Below, in pieces: positions 24,845 to 33,469 of a DNA stretch of 64,000 nucleotides. The DNA lies in assembly GCA_964370605.1 (NCBI GenBank), contig CAYJJX010000009.1, positions 18,944-82,943 on the forward strand, in the 5' to 3' direction. Made by a program: the position numbers and the translations under genes. The stretch comes from CAYJBH01 sp964370605. GTDB lineage: Bacteria > Bacillota > Clostridia > Oscillospirales > Ruminococcaceae. The notes beneath the pieces were generated by a model. That model made no database searches. It was not told where the DNA came from and saw nothing but the letters and a program-made list of their open reading frames with translations. How positions within the stretch are numbered: position 1 is the first letter of the stretch; each line of letters starts with the position of its first letter.

Positions 24845-26193
24845 TGATGTAGTTTAATATAACGAATTAATTCATGCTTTTCATTCGGCAGGGTCTCGTT
24901 TAGTACTTTTTCCAGTAGTACCGACAAGGCTCTGCCTATCTCTTTGCCCTGCGGTATGCCAAGCGACTTAAGATCGTTGCCGTCGATTGCCAGATCCTTG
25001 ATTGAAAGACAAGCGTTCTGCTCAACAATCTCTTTTGCCATCAGACCGATTGCATGAAAACGATCGATCCTGTCGGTGACATCATAGGCACAAAGGGCTC
25101 GATTATCGGCAATTTTAACATCAATGAGTTGAAAGAACCTGTCTGTTCCAAGCTTGCTTAGCCATCGCTTCACCGATTTTTGCGTTGTCGCAATGTCGCT
25201 CTGATGCCAGCGCACCAGTTCGGCGACGGCACTAACCGTCTCGTTTTTATACCTCAGCCGTCTCAGCGCATCGATCGCAATGTCGCTACCGATTTTCTGA
25301 TGGTTATAAAAGTGTCCCACCCCCTGCTCGTCTGTCGTAAAACACTGTGGCTTTGCAAGGTCATGAAAAAGTAGCGTCAGACGCACTTCAAGCTGTTTCG
25401 GCGCAGTTCCGATTGACCTTGCGGTATGCTCATACACATCATATCGGTGATGGGGGCTGTGTTGCAAAAAACCTATTGATGCCGATATTTCGGGAATAAA
25501 CACCTCCAACACCGAACTGTAACGGAGTAAAATGTCTACCACTCCATCTCCGACGAGCAATTTTGACAGCTCATCACGAAGTCGCTCGCTCGATACGTCG
25601 AGGAGTAGGGCTCTGCTATCGAATATTGCTTTTTCAGTCTGCTCTTCAATAGAAAAACCGAGCGCCGATGCGAATCGAAGTGCACGCATGATTCGCAGTG
25701 CGTCCTCTTCAAATCGCAGATTCGCATCGCCGACGGTGCGAATGACCCTGTTTCGCAGATCTTCCTCGCCACCGAAAAGATCTATTATGCCGACAAGACG
25801 GTTGTAAGCCATGGCATTAATGGTAAAATCACGACGCGCAAGGTCACTGGAAATATCCCGCACAAAACACACTTTATCGGGTCGACGGCGATCGCGGTAG
25901 CCCTCTTCCGTTCGAAAGGTAGTTATCTCATAGTTAGTATTTTCCAAAATCAAGGTAACGGTACCGTGTTTGGCGCCGATATCAAGCATTCGATGGTCCG
26001 CAAAACATTTTTTAATCTCGACCGGTGTCGCATCGGTGCAAAAGTCAAAGTCGTTCGGAGTCTCTCCACATAAAAGATCACGAACCGAGCCGCCGACAAT
26101 GTAACCCTCAAAGCCACATTCCGCCAACCTATTCAAGATATATTCCACCGCTTCCGGCAACAAAAATTTTCTTTTCATAAAAAAATCGTCCAT
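24841..26193 (-). CDS. cca: CCA tRNA nucleotidyltransferase (class II, with HD domain)
   Basis: This 450-aa polymerase adds or repairs the 3' CCA of tRNA. The nucleotidyltransferase core has GGSVRDLLCGETPNDFDF with the D-x-D catalytic pair. The flexible-arm motif RDFTINAMAYN and the template-like EDALRIMRALRFASAL follow. An HD-type metal domain (LTLLFHDLAKPQCF) lies in the C-terminal half. The first ATG (26193) and a second five codons later both lack a clear Shine-Dalgarno, so the start is uncertain by five residues. It converges with the purine permease. Confidence 0.93.
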   Translation of the reverse strand: MDDFFMKRKFLLPEAVEYILNRLAECGFEGYIVGGSVRDLLCGETPNDFDFCTDATPVEIKKCFADHRMLDIGAKHGTVTLILENTNYEITTFRTEEGYRDRRRPDKVCFVRDISSDLARRDFTINAMAYNRLVGIIDLFGGEEDLRNRVIRTVGDANLRFEEDALRIMRALRFASALGFSIEEQTEKAIFDSRALLLDVSSERLRDELSKLLVGDGVVDILLRYSSVLEVFIPEISASIGFLQHSPHHRYDVYEHTARSIGTAPKQLEVRLTLLFHDLAKPQCFTTDEQGVGHFYNHQKIGSDIAIDALRRLRYKNETVSAVAELVRWHQSDIATTQKSVKRWLSKLGTDRFFQLIDVKIADNRALCAYDVTDRIDRFHAIGLMAKEIVEQNACLSIKDLAIDGNDLKSLGIPQGKEIGRALSVLLEKVLNETLPNEKHELIRYIKLHH

Positions 26194-26482
26194 TTTTATA
26201 GAATGCCCAATGAGGTACGTTTCTCTGTAGTGTATGTATATGGCAAGAGGCTAATGGTGAAAGGTGAATGACTATGATTTGCGTACGGCTCAAATTATAT
26301 ACATTATAACATAAATCTCCGCATTTGAAAGACATATATTGAAACTCTCTACCCTTGCCTCACGATTGAAACAAACTATGACATTACCTAAAGAGAACGG
26401 TTTTTGCAAAACCTCGTTTCGGTTGACATACCACACTATATTGTTTATACTAATAGCGATAACCAACCAAAGGATTTTTGTG

Positions 26483-28540
26483 ATGAAAAACCTATCCGAT
26501 AAGCTGTATGACGGATTTATCGGGACGAAGCTTGCTTTCTGCTTTGTCCTTCTTTCTGTCTACCTTGTCGGCCTGCAACTCGCCGGGAGTTCTTTTCTAC
26601 TCTTTCTCTATTTTGCCCTTGCCTGTGTTTTGTTAGTGCTCCTCCCCGGCTATTGCATATATCGCCTTTTAAGGCTTGAGTGCATAATCACCGACTTTGC
26701 GTTGCCGTTTTCCTTTCTGCTCGGCGTCGTTGCACTTGTTTTTGTGTTTTTTGTCGACTCCTCTCTCGGACTTCAACGCTTTGGCGTGATATCACTCCTT
26801 ATTGCGAGCGGATATTCTATAAAGCTGATAATATCTGAAAAAAAACATCGATCGGCAAAATTTACGCCACAAAACACATTTTTATTGTCGGTTGTCTGCG
26901 CCCTAATGTTTGTCGTGACCTTTGCTACCGTCATGAAAAACGCTCACCCCTCTGCGGTGGGTCAAAACATGCTTTCACAGGATCTCATGTGGCATGTCGG
27001 CAACGCTAACAGCTTTTTGCTCTCTTTTGTACCATCTGATCTTCGAGTGGTGGGTGTCGATCTTCTCTACCACTTTTTGAACGAGCTATTCTCTGCCTCG
27101 CTCTCCTATTTTACCGCAATCCCTGTCTTCGATATCATGGCAATGTTCGGTCAAGCCCTTTTCATTCCGATGTTGGTGATTTCACTCTTTTCGCTCGGAA
27201 AAATAGTGTATGGTGAAGTATTTCGTGCAAATATTTTCCTGCTTTCCCCCTTCTTTTTCACCTGCCTCAGCCTTGGTGCGGTACTCTATACCGGCGGAAG
27301 TTTATTCACAGTATCGCTCATTCAGGCACTGATCACGAACATAAACGCAATGTCGCTCGCCCTTTGTTTCCTCTGTGTTTTTACGGCACTGCTCTTTCGA
27401 TTGTTCGACCTGCAAAAAGGTCGAACGATTGCAATTGTGTTGTTGATGCTTTCGTTTTTGGCGGTTATTTTTTCAAAGTCACCGATAGCCGCCATTATCG
27501 CACTCGGACTTGTGGCAACTTCGATCGCTCGACTGATCCAACGAAAACTGAAACCGATCGAACTCCTTTGCACCGCATTGATCGGCGCCCTTTTTCTCTT
27601 CCTCTTCATCAACCTTTTTTCATTTGGTGCAAACTCTTCAACCACATTTAGCCATATCGAAACAATTTCATTTGGAGTGTTTGGCAATCTGCTTGCGGAC
27701 AACCTAACGCTTGATACCGTAACAACGATTCAATCACTAAAAATATTCGCCTTGATGTCGGTTCAGCTTTTTTGCATCTCCCCGTTCACTGTGTCGGTCT
27801 TTTCCGTCTCGACAATAAAGAGCATCCTCGGATTTAAACGCCTTGACTTCTTTAATCTGTTCTGCTTCGCCGTCGGAATCGGCGGAGTTGTCGCCTTTTT
27901 CTTCACCTCACACCCGTCATCCAGTCAGGTGTATTTCCTCTATATTGCACTGTTTTTCATTCACCTTATCGCCATACGCGACTTCGATTTCAAAAAAAAG
28001 AACGCAATAACCGTCGTCGGCTACTGCATACTCGGAATCAGTCTTATCACTACAGTTTTTCTTTATGTTAATCTGGTTGGCTCCGGTTTCCGACAATTCC
28101 TATACCACTATGATATCATCGAAAAATACGACTATGCCAACATTTCAAAATCGGAGGACGAACTTGCCGGAGAGTTTCTAAAGGAAAATATGGAGAAGGA
28201 TGAGTTGTTTCTCACCAACCGTATCGACGACTCATCGCCACAACTGTCCGGTGTCTACACCTGTTTTTCGGGTCGCCAAGCATATCTCGAGGGCTACAAA
28301 TATACCGTTTCCAACATGGGCGGCACAGACGACTTCCCCGATGTCTTTGCAATGCATGCTAATGTCGAGATGATATTCAGCGCCGACACCGACATCGAGA
28401 CCATCAAAAGCTTTGCACAACAACATAACATAAAGTATATTGTGTATTCATCACAGGCGGTGGGCGACACAGCGCAATTTGACAATCTGGAAAAGGTGTT
28501 TGAAGATGGATCTGTCACAATTTATGACAGCGGAATATGA
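26483..28540 (+). CDS. Large polytopic membrane protein, GT-C-like topology, function unknown
   Basis: This protein of about 685 aa has a short cytoplasmic start (MKNLSDKLYDGFIGTK) and about 13-15 hydrophobic segments up to roughly residue 545. A soluble extracytoplasmic C-terminal domain of about 130 residues follows, with segments such as FLKENMEKDELFLTNR and NIKYIVYSS. That layout recalls bacterial membrane glycosyltransferase-like (GT-C, YfhO or DUF-type) proteins, but I see no catalytic signature. The start at 26483 has AAAGGA 8 nt upstream. The longer ORF from 26339 begins in a region without a ribosome binding site. It stands alone between cca and a minus-strand sugar gene. Confidence 0.75.
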   Translation: MKNLSDKLYDGFIGTKLAFCFVLLSVYLVGLQLAGSSFLLFLYFALACVLLVLLPGYCIYRLLRLECIITDFALPFSFLLGVVALVFVFFVDSSLGLQRFGVISLLIASGYSIKLIISEKKHRSAKFTPQNTFLLSVVCALMFVVTFATVMKNAHPSAVGQNMLSQDLMWHVGNANSFLLSFVPSDLRVVGVDLLYHFLNELFSASLSYFTAIPVFDIMAMFGQALFIPMLVISLFSLGKIVYGEVFRANIFLLSPFFFTCLSLGAVLYTGGSLFTVSLIQALITNINAMSLALCFLCVFTALLFRLFDLQKGRTIAIVLLMLSFLAVIFSKSPIAAIIALGLVATSIARLIQRKLKPIELLCTALIGALFLFLFINLFSFGANSSTTFSHIETISFGVFGNLLADNLTLDTVTTIQSLKIFALMSVQLFCISPFTVSVFSVSTIKSILGFKRLDFFNLFCFAVGIGGVVAFFFTSHPSSSQVYFLYIALFFIHLIAIRDFDFKKKNAITVVGYCILGISLITTVFLYVNLVGSGFRQFLYHYDIIEKYDYANISKSEDELAGEFLKENMEKDELFLTNRIDDSSPQLSGVYTCFSGRQAYLEGYKYTVSNMGGTDDFPDVFAMHANVEMIFSADTDIETIKSFAQQHNIKYIVYSSQAVGDTAQFDNLEKVFEDGSVTIYDSGI

Positions 28541-28552
28541 TAACCGCTTTGA

Positions 28553-28714
28553 TCAAACCGTCATATTGACCGTCTGACCCTCGCCCTTTGTGCCGTTGCT
28601 ATGGCTGATTTGCTCCATAATCTTTTTCGGCAAATTGTCTTTTGGCATCCTTTCAGACGGCGGTTTTTTGTCCCCTTTTTTATAGTATTCTTCATCACGA
28701 GCACCTGCAAACAT
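28553..28714 (-). CDS. Possible 53-aa hydrophilic small protein
   Basis: An uninterrupted 54-codon frame begins at an ATG (28714) with an in-frame TAA just upstream. It encodes a very charged peptide, starting MFAGARDEEYYKKGDKKPPS and ending GEGQTVNMTV. The composition (Lys/Glu/Asp/Pro rich, no rare codons in a row) looks protein-like rather than random. No good Shine-Dalgarno precedes the ATG, which lowers confidence. It converges with the membrane protein ending at 28540 and lies beyond the terminator of the 28823-29905 gene. No homology is recognised. Confidence 0.4.
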   Translation of the reverse strand: MFAGARDEEYYKKGDKKPPSERMPKDNLPKKIMEQISHSNGTKGEGQTVNMTV

Positions 28715-28748
28715 TAATGCTTACTAGTAAAATCGGCAGTAGGAATTC

Positions 28749-28802
28749 AAAAATTAGTGCCATAAGCGAAAACAAAGAAATGTTTTTCACTTATGGCACT
28801 AA
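28749..28802 (-). terminator. Terminator of the Gfo/Idh/MocA gene at 28823
   Basis: A 19-bp stem with one mismatch (28754-28772 with 28784-28802) is followed on the minus strand by a TTTTT run. Confidence 0.82.
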
Positions 28803-28822
28803 ATAAATCAGTTTTTGTTTTG

Positions 28823-29905
28823 CTATCTCCTTGCAGAAAGATCGGTGGCAAGCATCTGTGCCTTGACACAGAGTTCTGCCGCCTTGAGCGCATGTTCCTG
28901 CGTCATGGCGTTTTCGGTGTTGTTTATACAGTCAAGCACCAATGCTCCAAAGTAGGGGAACCCTACCTTTCCGGCAACATTTTCATAGTGTTCACCCTCT
29001 GAGTCTACCCAGAACACATGGTCTCCTTCGGTCGAATTCGCTACATTAACATATTTTCTCATCTCGATATAGCCCTCGGTACCGAGGATAAAGGTGCGGC
29101 CGTCACCCCAGGTGCAAAGCCCTTCCGGGGTGTGCCAGTCAACACGGAAGTATCCGGTTGCTCCGTTATCTGCAACCAGCGTACAATCGCCAAAGTCATC
29201 CAGTTCGGGATAGTTTGGGTTGTTGTAGTTCGCTATCTTGGAGTTGACAATATTGGCATCGCTCGCACCGGTGTAGTACAGAAATTGCTCGATCTGGTGA
29301 CTGCCGATGTCGCAAAGGATACCGCCGTATTTCTCCCTCTTGAAAAACCAATCGGGACGAGAAGGGGCGTTCAGGCGATGCGGTCCCATGCCAAGCACCT
29401 GAATGACACGACCTATCGCACCTTTTTCGATGAGTTGTCCTGCATATACTGCCGCCTCTACAAGCAGACGCTCGCTATAACAAACGGCAAACTTTTTGCC
29501 TGTTTCGGCAATGACATTTTTCACCTCGGCAAGCTGTTCAAGGCTGGTGAGCGGAGCTTTATCGGTGAAGTAGTGCTTACCGCTTCGCATTACTCTGATT
29601 CCAAGTGCCGCACGTTCTGACGGAACACATGCCGCCGCTACAAGCTGAACCTCTTGATCGTTTAGCACCGCTTGTTCACTTGCCGCAACCGCAACCTGCG
29701 GAAATTTTTCTTTAAACGCGGCAACCTTTGCCTCGTCCGGATCAAAGACCCATTTCAAGGTCGCACCCGCCTGAACAAGACCCTGTGTCATACCATAGAT
29801 GTGACCGTGGTCAAGTCCAACCGCCGCAATCACGAATTCGCCTTCGTTCACCACTTTATCGACCGCAGCAACCGGAGCGTAGTTCATGCCATCTTTTTGT
29901 GCCAT
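28823..29905 (-). CDS. Gfo/Idh/MocA-family sugar oxidoreductase
   Basis: This 360-aa NAD(P)-dependent dehydrogenase has an N-terminal Rossmann fold (FVIAAVGLDHGHIYGM; unusually not G-x-G-x-x-G). The catalytic lysine region reads YFTDKAPLTS in place of the usual E-K-P. A C-terminal alpha/beta domain follows, with CDIGSHQIEQFLYYTG holding the conserved D-x-G-x-H. The start at 29905 has GAAAGGGAT 9 nt upstream. It is transcribed alone, divergently from the TIM-barrel gene at 30251. The substrate is unknown; the neighbours suggest oxidation of a hexose or a glycoside. Confidence 0.85.
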   Translation of the reverse strand: MAQKDGMNYAPVAAVDKVVNEGEFVIAAVGLDHGHIYGMTQGLVQAGATLKWVFDPDEAKVAAFKEKFPQVAVAASEQAVLNDQEVQLVAAACVPSERAALGIRVMRSGKHYFTDKAPLTSLEQLAEVKNVIAETGKKFAVCYSERLLVEAAVYAGQLIEKGAIGRVIQVLGMGPHRLNAPSRPDWFFKREKYGGILCDIGSHQIEQFLYYTGASDANIVNSKIANYNNPNYPELDDFGDCTLVADNGATGYFRVDWHTPEGLCTWGDGRTFILGTEGYIEMRKYVNVANSTEGDHVFWVDSEGEHYENVAGKVGFPYFGALVLDCINNTENAMTQEHALKAAELCVKAQMLATDLSARR

Positions 29906-30020
29906 AATATCAATCCCTTTCGAGTATAGTGGAGATTCCAAGCCGTGCTTCAAGGTAGCTTTTGAACGCTGTAAAACGCTCGATTAGTCAGCCTTCTCTC
30001 CATGTTTATTTTACAAATCC

Positions 30021-30049
30021 ATTCTATCAAATATAACTATGTTTGTCAA
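30021..30049 (-). promoter_or_regulatory. Promoter of the Gfo/Idh/MocA gene at 28823-29905
   Basis: A perfect TTGACA (30049-30044) and TAGAAT (30026-30021) have a 17-bp spacer on the minus strand. The predicted leader is about 110 nt. Confidence 0.7.
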
Positions 30050-30094
30050 ACTCAACGATGGACAAAAAACAATAATATTTTTTGCAAATATTCA

Positions 30095-30123
30095 TTGTAT
30101 TTTTCGGTGCGGTAATATATAAT
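30095..30123 (+). promoter_or_regulatory. Promoter of the TIM-barrel gene at 30251
   Basis: TTGTAT (30095-30100) and a perfect TATAAT (30118-30123) have a 17-bp spacer. The 345-bp divergent space 29906-30250 thus holds two back-to-back promoters and one shared leader element, and no ORF. Confidence 0.65.
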
Positions 30124-30189
30124 GATTGTAATTCTGAAAAGGTCAAACTGTACCGATATTTAAAGTTTCGAAAATAGAGCGGAAAACGC

Positions 30190-30250
30190 TGAAATTTCAC
30201 CACCATGTGGCGAAACCGTAAAAAACATCGTGAAAGGAATGGTCATTATA
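30190..30250 (+). repeat. Shared leader element, copy b
   Basis: TTTCACCAC pairs imperfectly with GTGGCGAAA. It is followed by CCGTAAAAAACATCGTGAAAGGAATGG just before the start codon at 30251, in two runs matching the pattern in copies a, c and e. Confidence 0.45.
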
Positions 30251-31111
30251 ATGAAAACTTCGGTAAGCATTTATAGCTATAACGCCGAGCTAACCAAAAA
30301 GTCAATGACACCGATTGACTGCATCCGTCATGCAAAGCAAACCGGTTTCGATGCAATTGAATTTGTGGACATGGTTTTCAAAGAAATTTCCGATCCACTT
30401 TCTTACGCCGACGAATTGAGACTCGCCTGTGAACAGGAGCAAATCGCAGTATCTAACTATGCCGTAGGCGCAGATCTTCTTTGTGATGATCCCGACACCG
30501 TCATGGAAGGTTTGAAACGCAATGTAGACATCGCCGAACGTCTTGGAAGCAAATTTATGCGCCACGACATCTCATCGGGTGCGGCACTCAAAAAATATGA
30601 AGGTTATGCGAGTGTTGTCGATACACTGGCGAAAAGATGCAATATAGTATCGGAATATGCCAAGACAAAAGGTATTCGTACCATGACGGAAAATCATGGC
30701 TATTTTTCACAGGATAGCACCCGTGTCGAGATGCTCGTCAATGCCGTAAAGAACGAAAACTTCGGTTTGCTTGTCGACATCGGGAACTTCCTTTGTGCCG
30801 GAGAATCCTCAGAACAGGCCGTTGGACGAGTTGCACCGTACGCATTTTTCGTGCATGTCAAAGACTTTATTGTCAAGAGCGGAAACGAACTTGCTCCGGG
30901 GCGCGGATTTTTTCCCTCTCGCTCCGGTGACTATCTCAGAGGAACTGTTCTAGGACATGGTGATGTAAAAGTATTGCAATGCTTGCGCGCCCTGCACCGT
31001 GTCGGTTATTCGGGTTATGTCTCACTTGAGTTTGAAGGAATTGAGCCTTGTTGCCAAGCAATCGAAATTTCGCACGAGAATCTAACGAAATACATCCACC
31101 TGCTTTCATAG
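30251..31111 (+). CDS. Xylose-isomerase-like TIM-barrel protein (sugar isomerase/epimerase family) 1
   Basis: This 286-aa protein belongs to the AP-endonuclease-2/xylose-isomerase-like superfamily. The four metal ligands are recognisable: Glu in M-T-E-N-H-G, Asp in L-V-D-I-G-N-F, His in F-V-H-V-K-D-F and Glu in V-S-L-E-F-E-G. Members isomerise or epimerise sugars, act in inositol catabolism, or cleave 3-keto-glycosides. The start was moved to 30251, since GAAAGGAATGG precedes it. A second paralogue lies 112 bp downstream on the same strand. Exact activity is not predictable. Confidence 0.87.
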   Translation: MKTSVSIYSYNAELTKKSMTPIDCIRHAKQTGFDAIEFVDMVFKEISDPLSYADELRLACEQEQIAVSNYAVGADLLCDDPDTVMEGLKRNVDIAERLGSKFMRHDISSGAALKKYEGYASVVDTLAKRCNIVSEYAKTKGIRTMTENHGYFSQDSTRVEMLVNAVKNENFGLLVDIGNFLCAGESSEQAVGRVAPYAFFVHVKDFIVKSGNELAPGRGFFPSRSGDYLRGTVLGHGDVKVLQCLRALHRVGYSGYVSLEFEGIEPCCQAIEISHENLTKYIHLLS

Positions 31112-31223
31112 CACTGCTAAATAATATCAAATGCTTTTTCAAAAAAGCAATATATAGCGCCCATAACCGGTTTAGTCTATATACACTCAATAATATTTTT
31201 TTATTTGAAAGGATGGATAACCC

Positions 31224-32087
31224 ATGTACAACTTCCCGATCGGCGTTCTTCTCGAATCGTTCAAAACCGACAGCGCCACGGCGCTTCGTCTCGCAAAAGA
31301 AGCCGGAGCCAGCGCGGTTCAAGTTTATGCTGTCAACGGAGAACTTGATGCCAGAACCATGACTGCGGAAAAACGCAGAGAATTCAAAAAGATGGTGGAA
31401 GACAACGGGCTTGTCGTCTCTGCCGTTTGCGGAGACTTCATCTGTGGCAACAGTGAAATCAGTTTCAGCAACCCCGAGCAAGGCGAAATGATAATAGAGC
31501 GCTCAAAGCGCATTCTTGACCTTGCCGTCGACCTCGGAACTAACATCGTCACCACCCATGTCGGGGTAGTGCCAAGTGATCATAGCTGTGAAAAGTTCAA
31601 GGTCGTTCAACAGACTTGTAGGACCATGGCCGAATACGCCGACAGCATAAACTCTCACTTTGCAATCGAGACCGGCCCCGAAGTGGCAACCACACTTCGC
31701 GCTTTTCTTGATACACTGGACTCAAAAGGTGTCGGTGTCAATCTTGATCCCGCAAACCTTGTAATGGTGACCGGCGATGATCCTGTCAAGGCGGTTCACA
31801 CACTGAAAGACTACATCGTTCACACCCATGCGAAAGATGGACGCAGACTGATCGTTGGAGATCCTCTTGTAATTTACGGTGAGATTGAAGACGAAATCCA
31901 AAATGCAGTTTACTTTGAAGAGCTGCCGCTCGGAAAAGGTGAGGTGGATTTCCCAAACTATCTCAAAGCTTTAGACGAAATCGGTTACAAGGGCTATCTG
32001 ACCATCGAGCGAGAGACCGGAGCCGATCCGAAGGCGGATATATTCATGGCGGTAGAATTTTTGAACGGCATTAAGAACACAAAATAG
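31224..32087 (+). CDS. Xylose-isomerase-like TIM-barrel protein (sugar isomerase/epimerase family) 2
   Basis: This 287-aa relative of the preceding gene is clearly diverged from it. Metal-site residues are Glu in A-I-E-T-G-P-E, Asp in N-L-D-P-A-N-L, His in V-H-T-H-A-K-D and Glu in T-I-E-R-E-T-G. It has an insert of about 20 residues after the His motif (VIYGEIEDEIQNAVYFEELP) that the first copy lacks. GAAAGGATGG precedes the ATG. It is probably co-transcribed with genes on both sides; no terminator is seen before or after it. Confidence 0.87.
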   Translation: MYNFPIGVLLESFKTDSATALRLAKEAGASAVQVYAVNGELDARTMTAEKRREFKKMVEDNGLVVSAVCGDFICGNSEISFSNPEQGEMIIERSKRILDLAVDLGTNIVTTHVGVVPSDHSCEKFKVVQQTCRTMAEYADSINSHFAIETGPEVATTLRAFLDTLDSKGVGVNLDPANLVMVTGDDPVKAVHTLKDYIVHTHAKDGRRLIVGDPLVIYGEIEDEIQNAVYFEELPLGKGEVDFPNYLKALDEIGYKGYLTIERETGADPKADIFMAVEFLNGIKNTK

Positions 32088-32287
32088 TCTTTGATCAACA
32101 GCTTTACACCTCTTCACGGCGCGATAACAAAAAGGCAAAGATCACTTTTCAAAAACAAGTTTTACTAATCACATTTTTGTGCCGTTCTATCGAGTAAAAA
32201 CTCGAGTTCTGTCACACAGTCGTGGATGGGAAAGGACAAATTCAAGAGAAGATCAGTTGTAAACAATGAAAGGATTCGGTGCTTATT

Positions 32288-33343
32288 ATGTCCAAAATAA
32301 AGGTCGGAGTAATCGGTGTAGGTTCTATCTCACATGAGCATATTCAAGGATATCTCAGCAATGAAAAGGTGGAACTTTATGCCTTTTGCGACATAGACGA
32401 AACTACCTTGAAGGAGGCAGGCGAAAAATACTCTGTCACCCGTCTGTTCACCGATGTCGATGAAATGCTGAAACTAGCCGAAATTGACGCCGTCAGTGTC
32501 TGCGTATGGAACAGTGCACACGCTCCTTGCACCATCAAGGCGTTGGAGGCAGGCAAGCATGTGCTTTGCGAAAAACCGATGTCGATTTCAGAGGCGGATG
32601 CCATAAAAATGAAAGAGGCGGCAGACAGAAACAACCGCCTTTTGATGATCGGTTTTGTTCGTCGTCATGGCAACGACTGCAAGATCCTCAAAGAATTCAT
32701 TGAAACCGATTATTTCGGCGAACTATATTATACAAAGGCGATCTATCTTCGCCGCAACGGCAACCCGGGCGGTTGGTTCGGCGACAAATCCCGAAGCGGC
32801 GGCGGACCATTGATCGATCTTGGGGTGCATGTAATCGATCTTGTGTGGTATCTCCTTGACAAGCCAAAGCCGATATCGGTCTACGGTGCCACCTTCAAGA
32901 AACTTTTAAACCGCAACCATCTCAAAGATAAAGTAGGCTATCTTTCTAAAACTGCCGGTGAAGTAGTCTGTGATGTCGAGGACATCGCCACCGCCTTGAT
33001 AAGATTCGATAACGGTGCCGTCCTCTCGGTAGAGGCGAGTTTCAGCCTGAACACAAAATCGGACAGTGGCTCTATCGAACTGTTTGGTACAAAGGGTGGT
33101 GCAAGACTGGCGCCTGAACTTGAAATGTATACCGAAGTTAATAATTATATGGCCGATGTGAACCTAAAGACCGAAACCGCTTTGAGTTTTGATGGACTGT
33201 TTCGAAACGAAATCAACCACTTTGTTGATTGTATTACCGAAAACACTCCCTGCATCGCCCCCGCCGAAGATGGCATCCTTATCATGAAGATTTTGGATGC
33301 AATCTATAAATCTGCACAAACCGGTCACGAAGTTACTCTGTAG
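32288..33343 (+). CDS. Gfo/Idh/MocA-family sugar oxidoreductase
   Basis: This 351-aa dehydrogenase has a clean Rossmann motif (KVGVIGVGSISHEHIQGY), the H-V-L-C-E-K-P-M-S catalytic-lysine motif, and G-G-G-P-L-I-D-L-G-V-H-V-I-D with the conserved Asp and His. These are typical of inositol or hexose 2- or 3-dehydrogenases. The start at 32288 has GAAAGGATTCGG upstream; the ORF extends three codons further. It follows the two TIM-barrel genes on the same strand, and together they look like one sugar pathway. A strong terminator follows. Confidence 0.88.
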   Translation: MSKIKVGVIGVGSISHEHIQGYLSNEKVELYAFCDIDETTLKEAGEKYSVTRLFTDVDEMLKLAEIDAVSVCVWNSAHAPCTIKALEAGKHVLCEKPMSISEADAIKMKEAADRNNRLLMIGFVRRHGNDCKILKEFIETDYFGELYYTKAIYLRRNGNPGGWFGDKSRSGGGPLIDLGVHVIDLVWYLLDKPKPISVYGATFKKLLNRNHLKDKVGYLSKTAGEVVCDVEDIATALIRFDNGAVLSVEASFSLNTKSDSGSIELFGTKGGARLAPELEMYTEVNNYMADVNLKTETALSFDGLFRNEINHFVDCITENTPCIAPAEDGILIMKILDAIYKSAQTGHEVTL

Positions 33344-33355
33344 CAATCATATAAT

Positions 33356-33397
33356 AAAAAAGCTAATGTGGAACTGATTCAGTCCGCATTAGCTTTT
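33356..33397. terminator. Bidirectional terminator between the oxidoreductase and URO-D-like genes
   Basis: The stem AAAAAGCTAATG.. pairs with ..CATTAGCTTTTT, with an inner GGA-A-CTG/CAG-TCC helix and one bulged A. A-run and T-run flank it. It lies between convergent genes. Confidence 0.85.
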
Positions 33398-33469
33398 TAT
33401 TGCAGTGCCGTAAAAGTCAAAATATCATCTTACCAATCTAACCGCTCAAGCGCCATCAAATCGGATCGA

